Positions 28,177-36,826 are shown, counted from the stretch's first letter. The stretch: DNA of 64,000 nucleotides from Paludibacteraceae bacterium (GCA_017527495.1 JAFXPY010000025.1:35983-99982), one strand, 5' to 3'. The notes: generated by a model not told the origin, from the sequence alone. Translations and numbers: made by a program.

Positions 28177-29202
28177 ATGGAACAAGCAAATCTTAATTGG
28201 AGCGACCTCGTATTTGGCTACACACCTACCGATGTTAATGTTCGTTGCTCCTTCAGCGATGGAAAATGGGGCGCCTTATACACAACCACCGACAAGTACA
28301 TCAACTTACACATTTCAGCCACTGCCATACAATATGGGCAAGCAATTTTTGAAGGGATAAAAGCCTTTCGTGGCATAGACGGAAAGATACGAATATTTCG
28401 AATGGAAGAGAACGCAGCCCGCATACAAAATTCGGCACTCGGATTGCAAATGCCACCCGTACCAACCGACTTGTTTTGCGAAGCAGTGCGCATTGCAATT
28501 AAGGAAAATCTGCGTTTCGTTCCGCCATACGGAACAGGAGCGTCACTTTATGTCAGACCTATCGTAATAGGCACAGAAGGGCGCATCGGCGTACACCCGG
28601 GCAACAAATACGAATTTATTGTTTTCGTTACTCCTGTCGGACCATACTTCAAAGTTGGCTTTAATGCAACACCCTACATGCTGATTCGCGATTATGATAG
28701 AGCTGCACCATTAGGAACAGGACGCTATAAATGTGCAGGCAATTATGCAGCAGGTTTTTTGGCTGACGAGCAAGCACACGCCTTAGGATGCTCGGCTCTT
28801 TTTCTCGACTCAAAAGAAAAAAAATACATAGATGAATGTAGCGGGGCAAATTTCTTTGCCGTCAAAAACGACACCTTCGTAACACCACTCTCAGACACTA
28901 TACTTCCTTCTATAACAAATCGTACATTGCAACAACTTGCAGCCGACATGGGAATGAAAGTGGAATGCCGCCCTATTCCGTACCAAGAACTTGCAGAATT
29001 CAGCGAGGCAGCAGCTTGTGGAACAGGAGCAATAATATGCCCTATTTCAAAGATTATAGACCCGGCAGAAAACAAAATCTATCAATTCGGAGATGGTCAG
29101 CCCGGCAAATGGTGTCGCAAGCTATACCAAGCCTACACCGACATACAATACGGAAGGGCAGAAGACAGATATGGGTGGTGTGAGATGTTAGATTTTGAAT
29201 AA
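28177..29202 (+). CDS. ilvE: Branched-chain amino acid aminotransferase
   Basis: PLP-dependent class IV aminotransferase for leucine, isoleucine and valine. Lys185 in GRYKCAGNYAAG is the Schiff-base lysine, and YIDECSGANFFAV plus AACGTGAIICPI carry the phosphate-binding residues. 341 residues is typical. The stop codon lies inside a 24-bp perfect palindrome. Confidence 0.95.
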   Translation: MEQANLNWSDLVFGYTPTDVNVRCSFSDGKWGALYTTTDKYINLHISATAIQYGQAIFEGIKAFRGIDGKIRIFRMEENAARIQNSALGLQMPPVPTDLFCEAVRIAIKENLRFVPPYGTGASLYVRPIVIGTEGRIGVHPGNKYEFIVFVTPVGPYFKVGFNATPYMLIRDYDRAAPLGTGRYKCAGNYAAGFLADEQAHALGCSALFLDSKEKKYIDECSGANFFAVKNDTFVTPLSDTILPSITNRTLQQLAADMGMKVECRPIPYQELAEFSEAAACGTGAIICPISKIIDPAENKIYQFGDGQPGKWCRKLYQAYTDIQYGRAEDRYGWCEMLDFE

Positions 29203-29220
29203 GCCAATATTGGCTTATTC
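29197..29220. terminator. 24-bp palindrome over the ilvE stop codon
   Basis: GAATAAGCCAAT followed directly by its reverse complement, a perfect palindrome. As RNA it would form a hairpin ending the dapB-lepB-ilvE operon, though no U tract follows directly. It could also be a protein-binding site. The right arm is the first copy of the 22-bp repeats described next. Confidence 0.5.
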
Positions 29221-29290
29221 ACTCATTATGGAGGGCTTATTAGCTCATTTTAGGGTGCTTATTCACTCATTTGGGGCTCTTATTCGCTAA
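29212..29290 (+). repeat. Four 22-bp direct repeats downstream of ilvE
   Basis: The core GCTTATT occurs at 29213, 29235 and 29257, with a variant CTTATT at 29279, giving an exact 22-base period. Consensus is about gGCTTATTcaCTCATTttgg. The array ends 16 bases before the -33 box of the transporter promoter. Confidence 0.7.
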
Positions 29291-29305
29291 AAAATGCTAC
29301 TATAC

Positions 29306-29336
29306 TTGCATAATTTGCAAAAAAAATGTAATTTTG
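29306..29336 (+). promoter_or_regulatory. Promoter for POT transporter gene
   Basis: TTG at 29306-29308, a 20-base spacer, TAATTTTG at 29329-29336; leader of about 60 bases to the ATG. Confidence 0.7.
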
Positions 29337-29401
29337 TGCAATAATTGGTAAAAGGACTTTTTAAACTCCACTTAATAATCATTTAATCTAAAAAAATAAC
29401 A

Positions 29402-30934
29402 ATGTTTGAAAATCAACCTAAGGGCTTATACGCTCTTGCATTAGCAAACACGGGGGAGCGTTTTGGCTACTACACCATGTTGGCAGTGTTTGCTTTGTTT
29501 TTGCGCGCCAACTTTGGCCTCTCTCCGGAAGTAGCATCACGAATTTATGCAGGGTTTCTTGCCCTTGTGTATTTCCTTCCGCTCATCGGTGGTATTATTG
29601 CCGACAAGATTGGTTACGGTAAGTGTGTTACCATCGGAATTTTTGTAATGTTTTTGGGTTATATATGCTTGGCAATTCCTCTTGGTGGAGGCGAAGTAGC
29701 AATGGGCACAATGATTCTTGCCTTACTTCTCATTTCGTTCGGAACAGGTATGTTCAAAGGTAATCTGCAAGTTATGGTAGGCAACCTGTATGACGACCCG
29801 CAATATGCCGACCGCCGCGATGCCGCCTTCTCACTGTTTTACATGGCTATCAATATAGGTGCGATGTTCGCTCCTACCGCAGCTGTGAAAATCATGGCAT
29901 GGGCACAGGATTCACTTGGTTATTCTGTCAATGACTCTTACCATTTTGCATTTATGGTGGCATGTGCATCACTCATCCTAAGTATTGTTATTTACTACGC
30001 TTGCCGCCCATGGTTCAAACATGTTGAAAGTTCAGAAAAACAAAAAGTACAACAAGGCAATGGTGCTATTATAGACGAACTCACACCGGAACAGACGAAA
30101 AAACGTATTGTGGCTCTCTGCCTCGTTTTTGCTGTGGTTATTTTCTTCTGGATGGCTTTCCACCAGAATGGTCTGACCCTGACATTCTTTGCCAATGAGT
30201 TTGTCAACCCGACAAGCACGGGCATTCAAACCATGGCATTCGACATTGTCAATCTGCTTGCTATAGTATTTATTGTTTACGCTTCATTCTCTTTGGTACA
30301 AAGTCAGAGCACAAGCGCAAAGGCAATCTCATGTGCTGTCATTCTTGCTGCTATTGGACTTCTCTGCTATAAATACACGCAAATCTCACCTGAAGGAATA
30401 AAACTCAGCGCTCCTATATTCCAGCAATTCAACCCATTCTATGTCGTTGCTCTCACGCCATTCAGCATGGCTATTTTCGGTGCTTTGGCAAAGAAAGGCA
30501 AAGAGCCGTCGGCACCACGCAAGATAGCATACGGCATGCTCGTTGCAGCGCTTGCATACGTAATTATGGCAGTAGCATCATTAGGACTTCTCACTCCTAA
30601 CGCACAAGAAGTGGCACGAGTTAGCGGCGGTGCAACATTTGTTGATGCCAACGTACTGATCTCAACATATCTCGTGCTCACCTTTGCTGAATTATTACTC
30701 TCACCAATGGGTATATCATTTGTAACCAAAGTGGCGCCTCCAAAATACAAAGGTATGATGATGGGTGGTTGGTTTGTTGCAACTGCCATCGGTAATTATT
30801 TGGTAAGCATCGGCGGACAACTCTGGGGCGACATCCAATTGTGGATCGTTTGGAGTGTGTTTATTGTTGTATGCCTTGTGGCAGCAATATTCATGTTTGC
30901 AATGATGAGGAAACTCGAAGATGCAACCAAATAA
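29402..30934 (+). CDS. POT-family (proton-dependent oligopeptide) transporter
   Basis: Inner-membrane major-facilitator transporter that imports di- and tripeptides with protons. The N-terminal signature NTGERFGYYTMLAVFALFLR contains the ERFxYY motif for proton coupling. FYMAINIGAMFAPT (near 158-171) is the second family motif. About 13-14 hydrophobic helices across 510 residues match the family. It stands alone with its own promoter behind a direct-repeat array. Confidence 0.92.
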   Translation: MFENQPKGLYALALANTGERFGYYTMLAVFALFLRANFGLSPEVASRIYAGFLALVYFLPLIGGIIADKIGYGKCVTIGIFVMFLGYICLAIPLGGGEVAMGTMILALLLISFGTGMFKGNLQVMVGNLYDDPQYADRRDAAFSLFYMAINIGAMFAPTAAVKIMAWAQDSLGYSVNDSYHFAFMVACASLILSIVIYYACRPWFKHVESSEKQKVQQGNGAIIDELTPEQTKKRIVALCLVFAVVIFFWMAFHQNGLTLTFFANEFVNPTSTGIQTMAFDIVNLLAIVFIVYASFSLVQSQSTSAKAISCAVILAAIGLLCYKYTQISPEGIKLSAPIFQQFNPFYVVALTPFSMAIFGALAKKGKEPSAPRKIAYGMLVAALAYVIMAVASLGLLTPNAQEVARVSGGATFVDANVLISTYLVLTFAELLLSPMGISFVTKVAPPKYKGMMMGGWFVATAIGNYLVSIGGQLWGDIQLWIVWSVFIVVCLVAAIFMFAMMRKLEDATK

Positions 30935-30979
30935 GTAAATTATGTAAATCGTAAATAAAAAAAAATAAGTAAATAATTT

Positions 30980-31864
30980 ATGTCTAACGAAACAATTATA
31001 ACACTGCTCAGCAATAGTCTCTCCGATTTGGAGAAACAATTGGCACAATTAGAGCTTCGTGCCGACAGCTTGCGCACAACAATCGGTGCACTGAAAAACG
31101 AGTTAAACTCTGCAACTGCACTGAACGAGCAGGCACTTATTCAAGCAAAAACAGCTAATGAGTTGGCACAATCAGCCATTACCAATGCTCAACAATTCAA
31201 TCAAGCAATAACCAATCAGCGCGAGGAATTGAATAGTTTTATTTCTCATGCCGCTAAACAAATTGAAGAGCTTGCTACGCAAAAAGTTGAGATCCGACAA
31301 GAATCTCAAGAGGCTGAAGTAGCGCCTATTGAAGAAATCAGCGAAGAACCAATGAGCGAAATCGAAGAACAAGAGATTCTCAACGATGCAGACAAGGCTC
31401 TTGAAGAAATGACTGAAGAAGACGCACAAGAAGAGCAAGCTATTGAAGAGATTGAGCCAAATCCTATTGAAGGAGAGCAGATAAGCGAGGAAGAGGAACA
31501 AGCGATTATCTCCGACCTCGAAACAGCACGCAATAATTTGGCCGGTGAGGCCGACCGCCCTGTTCAGCCGGAGACACCGACAAGCGCAAAGATAATTAAA
31601 GACGCCCAGCCGGAGCAACCGGAACAATCAAGCATTGTTCCGAAAATCACCGACATCAAAGCCGGCATTTCCATTGGTGACCGCTTCTTATATCAACGAC
31701 AATTGTTCAACAACAGCGGTGAACTCATGAACCGGACAATAGCCAAGCTCAACGAAATGAACTCTCTTGAAGAAGCTCTTGCCTATTGCGACAAAAACTT
31801 CAAATGGGATAAGGAGTCGAACGCCTACGAGTTGTTCTTTAATGTTCTGAAACGCAGATACTAA
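30980..31864 (+). CDS. Conserved hypothetical coiled-coil/acidic protein
   Basis: No signal peptide or membrane segment. Residues 5-110 are predicted coiled coil (heptads such as LEKQLAQLELRADSLRTTIG). Residues 110-200 are strongly acidic and low complexity. The last 75 residues are well ordered, with DIKAGISIGDRFLYQRQLF and NEMNSLEEALAYCDKNFKWD, a module I recognise as recurring at the C-terminus of Bacteroidetes hypothetical proteins, from memory. It precedes rsmI by six bases and probably shares its transcript. No function assigned. Confidence 0.75.
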   Translation: MSNETIITLLSNSLSDLEKQLAQLELRADSLRTTIGALKNELNSATALNEQALIQAKTANELAQSAITNAQQFNQAITNQREELNSFISHAAKQIEELATQKVEIRQESQEAEVAPIEEISEEPMSEIEEQEILNDADKALEEMTEEDAQEEQAIEEIEPNPIEGEQISEEEEQAIISDLETARNNLAGEADRPVQPETPTSAKIIKDAQPEQPEQSSIVPKITDIKAGISIGDRFLYQRQLFNNSGELMNRTIAKLNEMNSLEEALAYCDKNFKWDKESNAYELFFNVLKRRY

Positions 31865-31870
31865 GCAAAG

Positions 31871-32536
31871 ATGCTTTATATTGTACCCACACCGGTTGGT
31901 AATCTTGACGACATCACTTTTCGTGCTCTATCAATTCTGAAAAGTGTTGATTTGATACTTGCAGAGGACACTCGTACAAGCAGTGTTCTCTTGCATCATT
32001 TCGACATACACACACCGATGCAGGCACACCATAAATTCAACGAGCACCAGACTGTGCAACGCGTTGTTGAACAACTGCAATCTGGGAAAACTGTTGCTTT
32101 GATATCCGATGCGGGCACACCGGCAATATCAGACCCCGGCTTCCTTCTCGTCAGAGAATGTGTCAGAGCGGGTGTTGAAGTACAGTGCCTTCCCGGCGCC
32201 ACAGCTCTTATCCCCGCTCTTGTTGACTCAGGACTTCCTAACGATCGTTTTTGTTTCGAGGGTTTTTTGCCTCAAAAAAAAGGACGACAGACAAGACTCA
32301 ACAACCTACAGGACGAGCAGCGAACAATGGTGTTCTACGAATCACCTTTTCGACTTGTCAAATGTTTAGAACAATTGGCAGAAGTGTTGGGCAACGACCG
32401 TAAGGCAAGTGTAACGCGCGAGATAAGCAAGATACACGAAGACACACAGCGTGGAACACTTGCAGAACTCATCGAACACTTCAAAGAAAATACACCAAAA
32501 GGAGAAATAGTTATTTGCGTAGCCGGAAAAGAATAA
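31871..32536 (+). CDS. rsmI: 16S rRNA C1402 2'-O-methyltransferase
   Basis: S-adenosylmethionine-dependent ribose methylase of the tetrapyrrole-methylase fold. Diagnostic motifs are LYIVPTPVGNLDDITFRAL at the start, LILAEDTRTSS near 29-39, ALISDAGTPAISDPGFLLV near 77-95, and GFLPQKKGRQTRL near 126. Its 221 residues lack the C-terminal extension of longer homologues. The stop overlaps the following HAD gene (TAATG). Confidence 0.93.
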   Translation: MLYIVPTPVGNLDDITFRALSILKSVDLILAEDTRTSSVLLHHFDIHTPMQAHHKFNEHQTVQRVVEQLQSGKTVALISDAGTPAISDPGFLLVRECVRAGVEVQCLPGATALIPALVDSGLPNDRFCFEGFLPQKKGRQTRLNNLQDEQRTMVFYESPFRLVKCLEQLAEVLGNDRKASVTREISKIHEDTQRGTLAELIEHFKENTPKGEIVICVAGKE

Positions 32537-33228
32537 TGTACAAAGCCGTTTTTATCGATTGGGACAACACCTTGGGAGACTTCAGCGGAAGTTCAAACAT
32601 AGCTATGGAAACAATTTACGAGAAAGAACATCTCGAAAGGTTTTTCCGCTCTTACGATGAATGGAGAGAAATATACATGCCCTACAATATTCAGCTTTGG
32701 GAACTTTATGGCGAAGGAAAAATCACGAAACAACAACTGAGTGCCGATCGTTTCAACCATCCTTTTGTTGTTAAAGGCTACAACAATTTGCAAGACTTTG
32801 CGATAAAAATAGAAGAGCAATTTGAACAACTTACCACAGAATATACACGGCTTCTTCCTCACGCAAAAGAATTGCTTGAATACTTGGCTGCTAAATATCC
32901 CATAACTGTGGTTACAAATGGTTTTCCGGAAGTACAACACACAAAATTTGAGATGACAGGAGTCAACCACCTATTCACACACAAAGTGATTTCCGAAGAA
33001 GTGGGAGTCAATAAACCTGACAAAAGAATTTTTGATATTGCACTGAGGATTAACAATATAGATGCAACAGAAGCCATTATGATTGGCGACCACTATAATG
33101 TTGACATCATTGGGGCTCAAAATGCAGGCATAGATCAGATATTTTTATGCAACGACACCGATGAAGATAATGCACTGCCTGCAACATATCATGTTCATGA
33201 ACTTTTAGAAATTAGAGACATACTTTGA
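32536..33228 (+). CDS. HAD-family hydrolase, YjjG-like nucleotidase
   Basis: A 230-residue haloacid-dehalogenase phosphatase. Motif I is FIDWDNTLGDF with both aspartates, motif II is VVTNGFPEVQ near 115, and motif III/IV is NKPDKRIF ... IMIGDHYNVDIIGAQNAG. The helical cap between motifs I and II and the TNG pattern match YjjG-type noncanonical pyrimidine nucleotidases. Substrate is inferred. I chose the ATG overlapping the rsmI stop. Confidence 0.82.
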   Translation: MYKAVFIDWDNTLGDFSGSSNIAMETIYEKEHLERFFRSYDEWREIYMPYNIQLWELYGEGKITKQQLSADRFNHPFVVKGYNNLQDFAIKIEEQFEQLTTEYTRLLPHAKELLEYLAAKYPITVVTNGFPEVQHTKFEMTGVNHLFTHKVISEEVGVNKPDKRIFDIALRINNIDATEAIMIGDHYNVDIIGAQNAGIDQIFLCNDTDEDNALPATYHVHELLEIRDIL

Positions 33229-34202
33229 CCAACATCATTGACATACGACAACCAATTGCCAAAGAGTTTGAGCAATTCAAGACACTCTTTGCTCAATGCT
33301 TGCAAAGCGACATCAATGTGCTTCAGGAAATCTATGAGCATATTCTTGCCAATAATGGCAAACAAATTCGCCCTACCCTCACCCTACTAAGTGCAAAACT
33401 ATGTGGCAACATAACCGAAAAGACCTATGATGCCGCAGTGGTGTTTGAGCTCCTTCATACAGCAAGCCTTCTGCACGATGACGTGATTGACGACACTCTG
33501 CAAAGAAGGAGCAAGAAATCTGTCAATGCTCAGTGGACTAACAAACTCGCTATATTGTCAGGCGATTATATGCTTTCTACAGCAATGAGACGTCTGACAA
33601 AAATGCGCAATTTGCACATCCAAAATATCGTTTGCGATTTGGTCAGCAAATTGAGCAAAGGCGAGATATTAGAAATCAATTATGGCGACAGCATGTGGAT
33701 TACAGAAAAGCATTATTTCAACATCATACGCCATAAAACAGCAAGTTTATTCTCAGCCTGCACAGAAGCAGGAGCAATAAGCGTTGGTGCCACCGGCGTC
33801 CAAACAAAGGCTTTGCGCTTGTTTGGCGAAGAGATGGGAATATGTTTTCAGATGCAAGACGATATTTTCGACTATTCTGACAGCGAACAGCTTGGCAAAC
33901 CGACAATGAACGACATACGCGACAAAAAAGTTACTTTACCACTCATCATAGCTCTCAAGCGTGCCGACAAAAAAGACGCTGCTGCGCTCAAATTAAGAAT
34001 AGAAAATGAACCTCTCACATGGGAACTGGAAAACGACATAAAAAATTTCGTCATGCGCTATGACGGTATAGGCTATGCCCAACAAAGAATCAACGAACAC
34101 AAGAAAATAGCAAAGATATTGCTTACAGAATTTCACCCGATAACACCGGCATACGAATCTCTTTTGCAACTACTCGACTATACTACCCAACGCTCTTTCT
34201 AA
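33225..34202 (+). CDS. Polyprenyl diphosphate synthase
   Basis: Trans-prenyltransferase (325 residues) that elongates isoprenoid chains, probably the side chain of the respiratory quinone. First Asp-rich motif LLHDDVIDDT near residue 83-92, second QMQDDIFDYSD near 209-219; RPTLTLLSAKL and GEILEI are also typical. The start is a TTG overlapping the HAD-gene stop by four bases. Chain length cannot be predicted with certainty; octaprenyl-type is likely. Confidence 0.9.
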   Translation: MTNIIDIRQPIAKEFEQFKTLFAQCLQSDINVLQEIYEHILANNGKQIRPTLTLLSAKLCGNITEKTYDAAVVFELLHTASLLHDDVIDDTLQRRSKKSVNAQWTNKLAILSGDYMLSTAMRRLTKMRNLHIQNIVCDLVSKLSKGEILEINYGDSMWITEKHYFNIIRHKTASLFSACTEAGAISVGATGVQTKALRLFGEEMGICFQMQDDIFDYSDSEQLGKPTMNDIRDKKVTLPLIIALKRADKKDAAALKLRIENEPLTWELENDIKNFVMRYDGIGYAQQRINEHKKIAKILLTEFHPITPAYESLLQLLDYTTQRSF

Positions 34203-34225
34203 TTCATACCTCAGCACCAAACAAA

Positions 34226-35269
34226 ATGAGAAACAAAATCTATATATTACTCTTTGCTTTTGCACTGATTGGTTGCAGCAAACAACAACGCACAGATTTA
34301 ATAGCGAAAGACTTTCAACCTGCAAATGTTGACATCATACGGTTCGACTCCGCACTTCTTGCTGTTCGCACCAACGAGGTTAAAACGGATGTCAACAATT
34401 TGTTTGTCAACTATCCTGATATTATGCCATTTTGGGCAAATACCGTACTTTTCAATTATCTTGGTTTTCTTGAAGATGCCGGTTTCATAACCATGGCTAA
34501 GGACAGCACATTCATCTATCAAATTCCGGCTTTTCTTCACGACCGCCACACGGGTCTTGAGCAACCTAACTATGATTCAAAAAACATTTTTTCCGACATC
34601 ACTCCAATCAAGACGAGCCTCAACAATGCATACGGCAGATGGCTTACTTTTGAACCAGACCATAATATACCTCGCATATATTTCATTCTCTCTGCCTTTT
34701 TCTATCCACTTGTAAGTGTCAATAAAGATATGGCTGTCGGTGTTGAGGCTTATCTTGGCTCCGACTATGCGTTCTACGACAAAGTGGTCTATAACTATCA
34801 AAAACAGACTATGCGTCCCGAATGTATTCCTGTCAACATCATTTTGCAAGACCTCAAACAAACTTATCCCAATCAATCGAAAACCGACCGCCTTCTTGAC
34901 GACATGATTTATCAAGGCAAAATTATGTACACAACAGCCGCCCTTTTTCCTGAACTTCCAAAATATGAAATAATGGGATATACAAAGGAGAAATGGCAGT
35001 GGTGCGAGCAATATGAAGCCGATATCTGGAAAAAGATGCTCGACCAACAAGTACTCTTTTCCATTGACCCTGCTGTGCAATCAACATACCTGAGCGATGG
35101 ACCATTCACATCTGAGATCTCACAAGACTCACCTGCCAGATTAGGCTCTTGGATTGGCTGGAGAATAGTGGAAAACTACATGAACAATAATACTCAAATA
35201 GCTCTTAAAGACATGCTGTGCAACAACGATGCACAAGCAATACTTGAGCAATCAAAATACCGACCATAG
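34226..35269 (+). CDS. GldB-like lipoprotein
   Basis: A 347-residue lipoprotein with lipobox LIGCSK (Cys18). The mature part matches the gliding-motility lipoprotein GldB family: RFDSALLAVR near 40, FLHDRHTGLEQPN near 100, and ARLGSWIGWRIVENYMNNN near the C-terminus, which is the family hallmark. In non-gliding Bacteroidales GldB-like proteins are retained and act at the envelope, but the exact job is unknown. The following small gene starts on the next base. Confidence 0.8.
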   Translation: MRNKIYILLFAFALIGCSKQQRTDLIAKDFQPANVDIIRFDSALLAVRTNEVKTDVNNLFVNYPDIMPFWANTVLFNYLGFLEDAGFITMAKDSTFIYQIPAFLHDRHTGLEQPNYDSKNIFSDITPIKTSLNNAYGRWLTFEPDHNIPRIYFILSAFFYPLVSVNKDMAVGVEAYLGSDYAFYDKVVYNYQKQTMRPECIPVNIILQDLKQTYPNQSKTDRLLDDMIYQGKIMYTTAALFPELPKYEIMGYTKEKWQWCEQYEADIWKKMLDQQVLFSIDPAVQSTYLSDGPFTSEISQDSPARLGSWIGWRIVENYMNNNTQIALKDMLCNNDAQAILEQSKYRP

Positions 35270-35614
35270 TTGAAACGATTTATCTACATATTACTTCTTG
35301 CCCTTACTGCCAACATTGCCTTTGCAACACAGCATGCCGACAGCAAGAAATACTATTGTGCCGACAATGACGCACAAGAAGAATCAATCGTTGTTCAAAG
35401 TCCCGTAAACATCCCACTCGGTATAACACGAATAGAAGTTCAAATCACGACTTCAACAACTCTCTCGCATCGTTCACTACAAGATTTTGTTTTCAGCCAT
35501 ATTGCCAACCAATATTTTGAAAACAAAATAACCCAATATACTATTCAAGCAAGCAGTATCGTGCTTGCCTTTCCTCCAACAGAAATTGCTTTCCCATTTT
35601 CTTGTTTCTGGTAG
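35270..35614 (+). CDS. Small secreted hypothetical protein
   Basis: A 114-residue frame starting with TTG directly after the gldB-like stop. It opens with a clear signal peptide (KRFIYILLLALTANIAFAT). The rest has no motif I recognise. The abutting start and the signal peptide make it likely real and co-transcribed with the gldB-like gene, but a longer upstream fusion or misassignment cannot be excluded. Confidence 0.5.
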   Translation: MKRFIYILLLALTANIAFATQHADSKKYYCADNDAQEESIVVQSPVNIPLGITRIEVQITTSTTLSHRSLQDFVFSHIANQYFENKITQYTIQASSIVLAFPPTEIAFPFSCFW

Positions 35615-35660
35615 TGAGTTTTTTTTTTACAAACCTACATTAATTAGGAACTATCTACGG

Positions 35661-35750
35661 CATTATGCTATTAATAGAATTTCCCTGACGGGGAAAAAGC
35701 GTAAAATCACGTTTGCATTATGCTATTAAAAGAAATTCCCTGACGGGAAA
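35661..35750 (+). repeat. Two REP-like units (tail GCTATTAAAAG plus hairpin)
   Basis: Unit one: attatGCTATTAATAG then hairpin TTTCCC-tgacg-GGGAAA (35680-35696). Unit two: GCATTATGCTATTAAAAG (35715-35732) then hairpin TTCCC-tgac-GGGAA (35736-35749). The same flank and hairpin type recur at 36.4-36.6 kb and at 63.8-64.0 kb. Confidence 0.7.
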
Positions 35751-35823
35751 GGTATAGATATAGTTTCTAATGACCAATTTGTTTTAAAAAACATTTCACT
35801 AACATTTACAAACAATATAAATT

Positions 35824-35934
35824 ATGAGTACTTCAACACTTATTGTGGGAGCAGTTCTATTGCTTATAGCTCTCTCACCTTTGATTATATCCCAATTTTA
35901 CAAGGGTAAAAACAAAAACGAAGACAATAAATAG
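35824..35934 (+). CDS. 36-residue single-pass membrane peptide
   Basis: ATG to TAG encodes a 36-residue peptide. Residues 5-25 (LIVGAVLLLIALSPLIISQF) are one hydrophobic helix, followed by the basic/charged tail YKGKNKNEDNK, so a positive-inside orientation with the C-terminus in the cytoplasm is expected. It sits alone between REP-like repeats and is followed 25 bases later by a strong terminator, which supports a real transcript. Weak promoter-like sequence upstream (TTTG at 35778 only). Function unknown. Confidence 0.6.
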   Translation: MSTSTLIVGAVLLLIALSPLIISQFYKGKNKNEDNK

Positions 35935-35958
35935 ACATAATTGTCAAAAATAATCCGC

Positions 35959-36009
35959 GTATTTCTCGTCTGTAGCTTTCAAAACAAACTCTGACGAGAA
36001 ATACTTTTT
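35959..36009 (+). terminator. Rho-independent terminator after the 36-residue ORF
   Basis: Perfect 12-bp stem GTATTTCTCGTC (35959-35970) with GACGAGAAATAC (35993-36004), then TTTTT. The 22-base loop is long but the stem and U run are clear. Confidence 0.8.
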
Positions 36010-36099
36010 AGTGTAAATTAGGTAATTCATGTTTCGCAAGTATTTAATGTGTCGCATTATAGGTACTTGTTTTTTATCAGATTCGAAGGCAAAAAAAAC

Positions 36100-36310
36100 G
36101 CTATGGCGGTTACATATTAATGGAAAATGGTGTTATTATTATCCTTCTACCCAACCGCGTTAGCGGTTGCATATTAAAACACTATTCAATAAAGTATGAA
36201 TAGTGGGAAATGTGCAACCACTACGTGGTTGTTCGGTAGTAATCTTGATTATATCTATGAATATGCAACGGCTAACGCTGTTGTACATCGAAATATTAAA
36301 ATTGCATTAA
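36100..36310. repeat. Composite palindromic repeat, copy A
   Basis: Contains CAACCGC-gtta-GCGGTTG (36152-36169), CACTATTCA/TGAATAGTG (36180-36205), CAACCAC-tac-GTGGTTG (36215-36231) and CAACGGC-taac-GCTGTTG (36266-36283), separated by conserved AT-rich text including CATATTAA and AAATATTAAAA. The whole block aligns in the same order and orientation with 63502-63712. No coding potential. Confidence 0.8.
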
Positions 36311-36390
36311 TATGCGAAACTTAAATTATGTAAATATGTGATTGCAAAATGAGTAAAATAAATTTGATTAAAGTTTCCCATTTGGTTAAA

Positions 36391-36558
36391 TGTTATCGCG
36401 TAGCGATTCTCTTTTAATAGGATAGCGGATTATATTTATCCATTTATTTCCCATTAGGGAATTTCTAAGTTGAAAAATGAATTTAAAAGATATTCCCTAA
36501 CGGGAAATAACGCTGATTATCAATATCAATGCTATTAAAAGGAAACCCCTACGGGGTT
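36391..36558. repeat. REP-like units between composite repeat and tRNA-Leu
   Basis: Hairpins are ATCGC-gta-GCGAT (36395-36407) followed by the inverted flank CTTTTAATAG; TTCCC-atta-GGGAA (36448-36461); TTCCC-taac-GGGAA (36493-36506) preceded by TTTAAAAG; and AACCCC-tac-GGGGTT (36544-36558) preceded by GCTATTAAAAG. Stems differ, while loop (TAAC/TAC or its complement GTA) and flank stay constant. Confidence 0.7.
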
Positions 36559-36645
36559 AATCTCAATAAAAGCGCTACTGAGCATTAGTAGGAAACTTTA
36601 GTTATTTGATTAATTTCACTATTTTTTCATTTTTTATTAAAAAAA

Positions 36646-36677
36646 TTTGGTAGTTTCAAAGAAAAGCAGTACTTTTG
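36646..36677 (+). promoter_or_regulatory. Promoter for tRNA-Leu
   Basis: TTTG at 36646-36649, 20 bases, TACTTTTG at 36670-36677, about 33 bases upstream of the tRNA 5' end. Confidence 0.75.
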
Positions 36678-36709
36678 CACCGCATTTTGAAATCACAAAT
36701 GTTTTTGAT

Positions 36710-36793
36710 GCCCAGATGGCGGAATCGGTAGACGCGCTGGTCTCAAACACCAGTAGGTTCACCCCTGTGCCGGTTCGACCCCGGCTCTGGGTA
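36710..36793 (+). tRNA. tRNA-Leu(CAA)
   Basis: Acceptor GCCCAGA pairs with TCTGGGT (36786-36792) and A is the discriminator. The anticodon stem CTGGT/ACCAG holds the loop CTCAAAC, anticodon CAA, which reads UUG. A long variable arm (class II) and GGTTCGACCC T-loop are present. CCA is not encoded. A stop-free frame read across it is an artefact. Confidence 0.95.
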
Positions 36794-36798
36794 CAAAA

Positions 36799-36826
36799 AA
36801 AAGACTTGCATGTTGCAAGTCTTTTT
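36799..36826 (+). terminator. Terminator after tRNA-Leu
   Basis: AAAAGACTTGCA-tgt-TGCAAGTCTTTT with a further T, a perfect 12-bp stem. Its reverse could also serve the converging FKBP-like gene. Confidence 0.88.
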
